Part shown: positions 6,955 to 8,286 of the stretch, piece after piece
Layout of the letters: each line of letters begins with the position of its first letter
How positions within the stretch are numbered: the first letter of the stretch is position 1
NCBI GenBank assembly: GCA_030529405.1
Contig: JAUMWZ010000006.1
Location: 13,520 to 21,805 of the forward strand
Direction: 5' to 3'
Length of the DNA: 8,286 bases
Source: Bacteroides sp.
Lineage (GTDB): Bacteria > Bacteroidota > Bacteroidia > Bacteroidales > Bacteroidaceae
Notes under the pieces: generated by a model
What the model was told of the DNA's origin: nothing
What the model saw: only the letters and a program-made list of their open reading frames with translations
The model's database searches: none
Made by a program: the position numbers and the translations under genes

Positions 6955-7064
6955 AAACCTTATTCTCCGTATTTTCAAACCATATATAGCTGACTTCTAA
7001 ACCATATACAGTCTTCAAACAAACTGTATATAACTAAAAAGTCAAACATATATAGTTAGCAAAT
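6955..7064. repeat. 22-base periodic intergenic repeat array 4 (5 units)
   Basis: Units begin at 6955, 6977, 6999, 7021 and 7043 with exact 22-base spacing. Cores are AAACCTTATTCTC (decayed), AAACCATATATAG, AAACCATATACAG, AAACTGTATATAA and CAAACATATATAG. Three of the five repeat the AAAC(C/T) plus AT-alternating pattern clearly. Most spacers before the A-run end in TTC or TTCT, as in arrays 2 and 3. The array lies between the purC terminator-like hairpin (7101-7130) and ubiE. Its purC-side end, GTTAGCAAATCATCA (7055-7069), matches the array 2 end at 13 of 15 bases. A further AT-alternating stretch with ending ATATATAG occurs at 7090-7097. Confidence 0.8.
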
Positions 7065-7100
7065 CATCATCACACAATACTCCCCCATTATATATAGCCC

Positions 7101-7130
7101 AAAGGGCAAGCCTTTTCAGGCTTACCCTTT
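7101..7130 (-). terminator. Terminator-like hairpin overlapping the purC stop codon
   Basis: The arms AAAGGGCAAGCC (7101-7112) and GGCTTACCCTTT (7119-7130) are complementary except for one position that becomes a G-U pair in the minus-strand RNA, giving a 12-base-pair stem and a six-base loop. The purC stop codon (7124-7122) and its last two codons lie in the first arm of the RNA stem. The second arm ends in UUU but is followed by GGGC, so there is no long U-tract; the call as an intrinsic terminator is probable, not certain. Confidence 0.6.
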
Positions 7131-8066
7131 AAGATACTTAGATACGTTTTCAAATATTCTTTTCTCAATATTGTCGGTGTTCTCTTTAACGAACTTTTCT
7201 CCCGTTATGTTTTCGTAGAGTTCTATATATCTTTCGCTTATGCTGTTTACAATCTCGTCGGTCATCTCAGGCACTGTCTGCCCTTCTTTACCTTGAAAAC
7301 CATTTTCCATAAGCCACTCCCTGACGAATTCTTTAGACAACTGCTTCTGTGGTTCTCCTTTCTCAAATCTTTCTTGATATCCATCAAGGTAGAAATATCT
7401 GCTTGAGTCCGGTGTATGTATTTCGTCCATCAGATAGATAGTGCCATTATGTTTGCCAAACTCATACTTAGTATCCACAAGGATAAGTCCTCTTTCGGCA
7501 GCCATTTCACTACCACGCTTAAACAGTTCTAACGTATATTTTTCAAGTATTGCATATTCTTCAGGCGTAGCCAATCCTTGCTTTAAGATTTCTTCCTTAG
7601 ATATATCTTCGTCGTGTAAGCCTTGTTCAGCCTTTGTTGTAGGAGTGATTATAGGTTCAGGAAAGCGTTCGTTCTCTCTCATTCCGTCTGGAATACGAAC
7701 TCCACATATTTCCCTCACACCATTTTTGTAGGCTCTCCACGCGCTACCACATAAGTATCCTCTAACAATCATTTCTACAGGAAAACCCTCGCAAAGAACA
7801 CCTACCGTTACCATAGGATCAGGTGTTGCCTTTTTCCAGTTCGGACAGATATCTGACGTTGCATCGAGAAACTTTGCAGCAATTTGATTAAGCATCTGAC
7901 CTTTGTATGGAATACCTTTAGGCAATACTACATCAAACGCAGATATTCTATCGGTAGCGACCATAACCAACGTGTCGCCGTTGATGTTATATACTTCTCT
8001 TACCTTACCGTGATATACATTTCTTTGATTTTCAAACTGAAAATCAGTCTTAGTCAATGCTTTCAT
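7122..8066 (-). CDS. purC: Phosphoribosylaminoimidazole-succinocarboxamide synthase (SAICAR synthetase)
   Basis: PurC joins aspartate to carboxyaminoimidazole ribonucleotide using ATP, giving SAICAR, in de novo purine synthesis. From the chosen start there are 314 residues, the long form resembling yeast Ade1 rather than the about 240-residue bacterial form. Visible are the ATP-site segment GKVREVY (20-26), ATDRISAFD (37-45), the signature EMIVRGYLCGSAWRAY (98-113), PTTKAEQGLHDE (142-153), LILVDTKYEFG (194-204) and YLMDEIHTPDSSRY (211-224). An in-frame ATG at 8123 would add 19 residues, but it lies upstream of the expected transcription start of the promoter at 8111-8118, and MKALTKTDFQF is the family-like start. 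The stop codon lies inside a hairpin. purM, also a purine gene, lies downstream; no purine-responsive operator or riboswitch is recognisable. The upstream neighbour is outside the window. Confidence 0.95.
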   Translation of the reverse strand: MKALTKTDFQFENQRNVYHGKVREVYNINGDTLVMVATDRISAFDVVLPKGIPYKGQMLNQIAAKFLDATSDICPNWKKATPDPMVTVGVLCEGFPVEMIVRGYLCGSAWRAYKNGVREICGVRIPDGMRENERFPEPIITPTTKAEQGLHDEDISKEEILKQGLATPEEYAILEKYTLELFKRGSEMAAERGLILVDTKYEFGKHNGTIYLMDEIHTPDSSRYFYLDGYQERFEKGEPQKQLSKEFVREWLMENGFQGKEGQTVPEMTDEIVNSISERYIELYENITGEKFVKENTDNIEKRIFENVSKYLKG

Positions 8067-8110
8067 AACATTATTTATAATAAGTGAGTTTATTGCTATT
8101 ATTAACTCCG

Positions 8111-8118
8111 CAAAGATA
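8111..8118 (-). promoter_or_regulatory. Likely purC promoter, Bacteroidota -7 element
   Basis: The minus strand reads TATCTTTG, an exact match to the Bacteroidota -7 consensus TAnnTTTG. A start about 7 bases downstream gives a leader of roughly 38 bases to the purC ATG at 8066. The expected -33 element 19-21 bases further upstream is weak: only T-rich sequence (GTTTAAG) is present. This element argues against the longer purC reading frame beginning at 8123. Confidence 0.6.
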
Positions 8119-8123
8119 GTCAA

Positions 8124-8286
8124 TTAACTAGAAAAACTTAAACTTTAACTGCTCTTTTTATGAGCCTAAAAGCAACAGTTTTGAATTATTACAGAAACAC
8201 AAAACAGAGAATACACAAACGCACGACACATTGTGACATAAATATGTACAAAAAAGTAACAAACGACACTATAAACCTCATTGCCT
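8124..8286. other. Upstream flank of purC, no gene seen
   Basis: These 163 bases to the window edge hold no convincing reading frame on either strand. They are A-rich on the plus strand and contain no copy of the 22-base unit. GCTC and GAGC around 8151-8165 could form a four-pair stem, too weak to call. The region probably carries the rest of the purC promoter and the end or start of an unseen neighbour. Confidence 0.4.

Noticed and set aside
7043..7050. TATGTTTG on the minus strand as a ubiE promoter (-7 match)
   Set aside because: It lies inside a repeat unit and arises from the repeat sequence itself. There is no -33 partner at 19-21 bases, and the leader would be over 200 bases. Most repeat units miss TAnnTTTG by one base, so a single hit is expected by chance.
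1208..7064. The repeats as CRISPR arrays
   Set aside because: The period is 22 bases with no unique 30-base spacers, units are degenerate, only 3-5 per gap, and there are no cas genes.
7122..8123. purC starting at 8123 (333 residues)
   Set aside because: The extra 19 residues do not look like the family, and the start lies upstream of the predicted transcription start from the -7 element at 8111-8118.
8067..8286. Purine-responsive riboswitch or operator ahead of purC
   Set aside because: The leader from the predicted start is only about 38 bases, too short for a known purine or PRPP riboswitch, and no paired stems or PurR-like palindrome are visible.

Overview
The window is an AT-rich chromosomal segment of a Bacteroidota bacterium, most likely order Bacteroidales (Bacteroides/Prevotella relatives). 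Four things point there: the long (388-residue) form of PurM, the RF1 sequence, start regions without Shine-Dalgarno motifs, and two matches to the Bacteroidota -7 promoter element TAnnTTTG. I place it from remembered family sequences, not from a search. All eight genes are core housekeeping or widespread genes and all lie on the minus strand, so transcription runs from high to low coordinates.

In transcription order: purC (8066 to 7122, de novo purine synthesis) with a promoter at 8111-8118 and a terminator-like hairpin overlapping its stop codon; a 311-base gap; ubiE/menG (menaquinone methyltransferase) followed 14 bases later by aroE (shikimate dehydrogenase); a membrane-anchored alpha/beta hydrolase; a secreted or membrane-anchored TPM-domain protein with a zinc ribbon and a glycine-rich tail; lemA; purM (purine synthesis); and prfA (release factor 1), which runs off the left edge about three residues before its expected end. 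AroE feeds chorismate, the precursor of the menaquinone that UbiE completes. PurC and PurM act in the same purine pathway. LemA and TPM-domain proteins are commonly neighbours. The order otherwise looks like a conserved housekeeping neighbourhood rather than a dedicated system. I see no mobile element, phage gene, toxin-antitoxin pair, CRISPR array, tRNA or rRNA.

The unexplained structure is between the genes. Four of the intergenic gaps (purM/prfA, TPM/lemA, hydrolase/TPM, purC/ubiE) hold short arrays of a degenerate, quasi-palindromic unit with core AAACYATATACAG, repeated at exactly 22-base spacing: 3, 5, 4 and 5 units. The phase holds even where single units are decayed or look inverted. 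The arrays start shortly downstream of the preceding gene's stop codon, in one case at the very next base, and lie upstream of the next gene. They are absent from the short gaps (14, 53 and 62 bases) and from the purC promoter region. They look like arrays of protein-binding sites or a REP-like intergenic repeat family with a possible role at 3' ends. That role is inference; the periodicity is read directly from the sequence.
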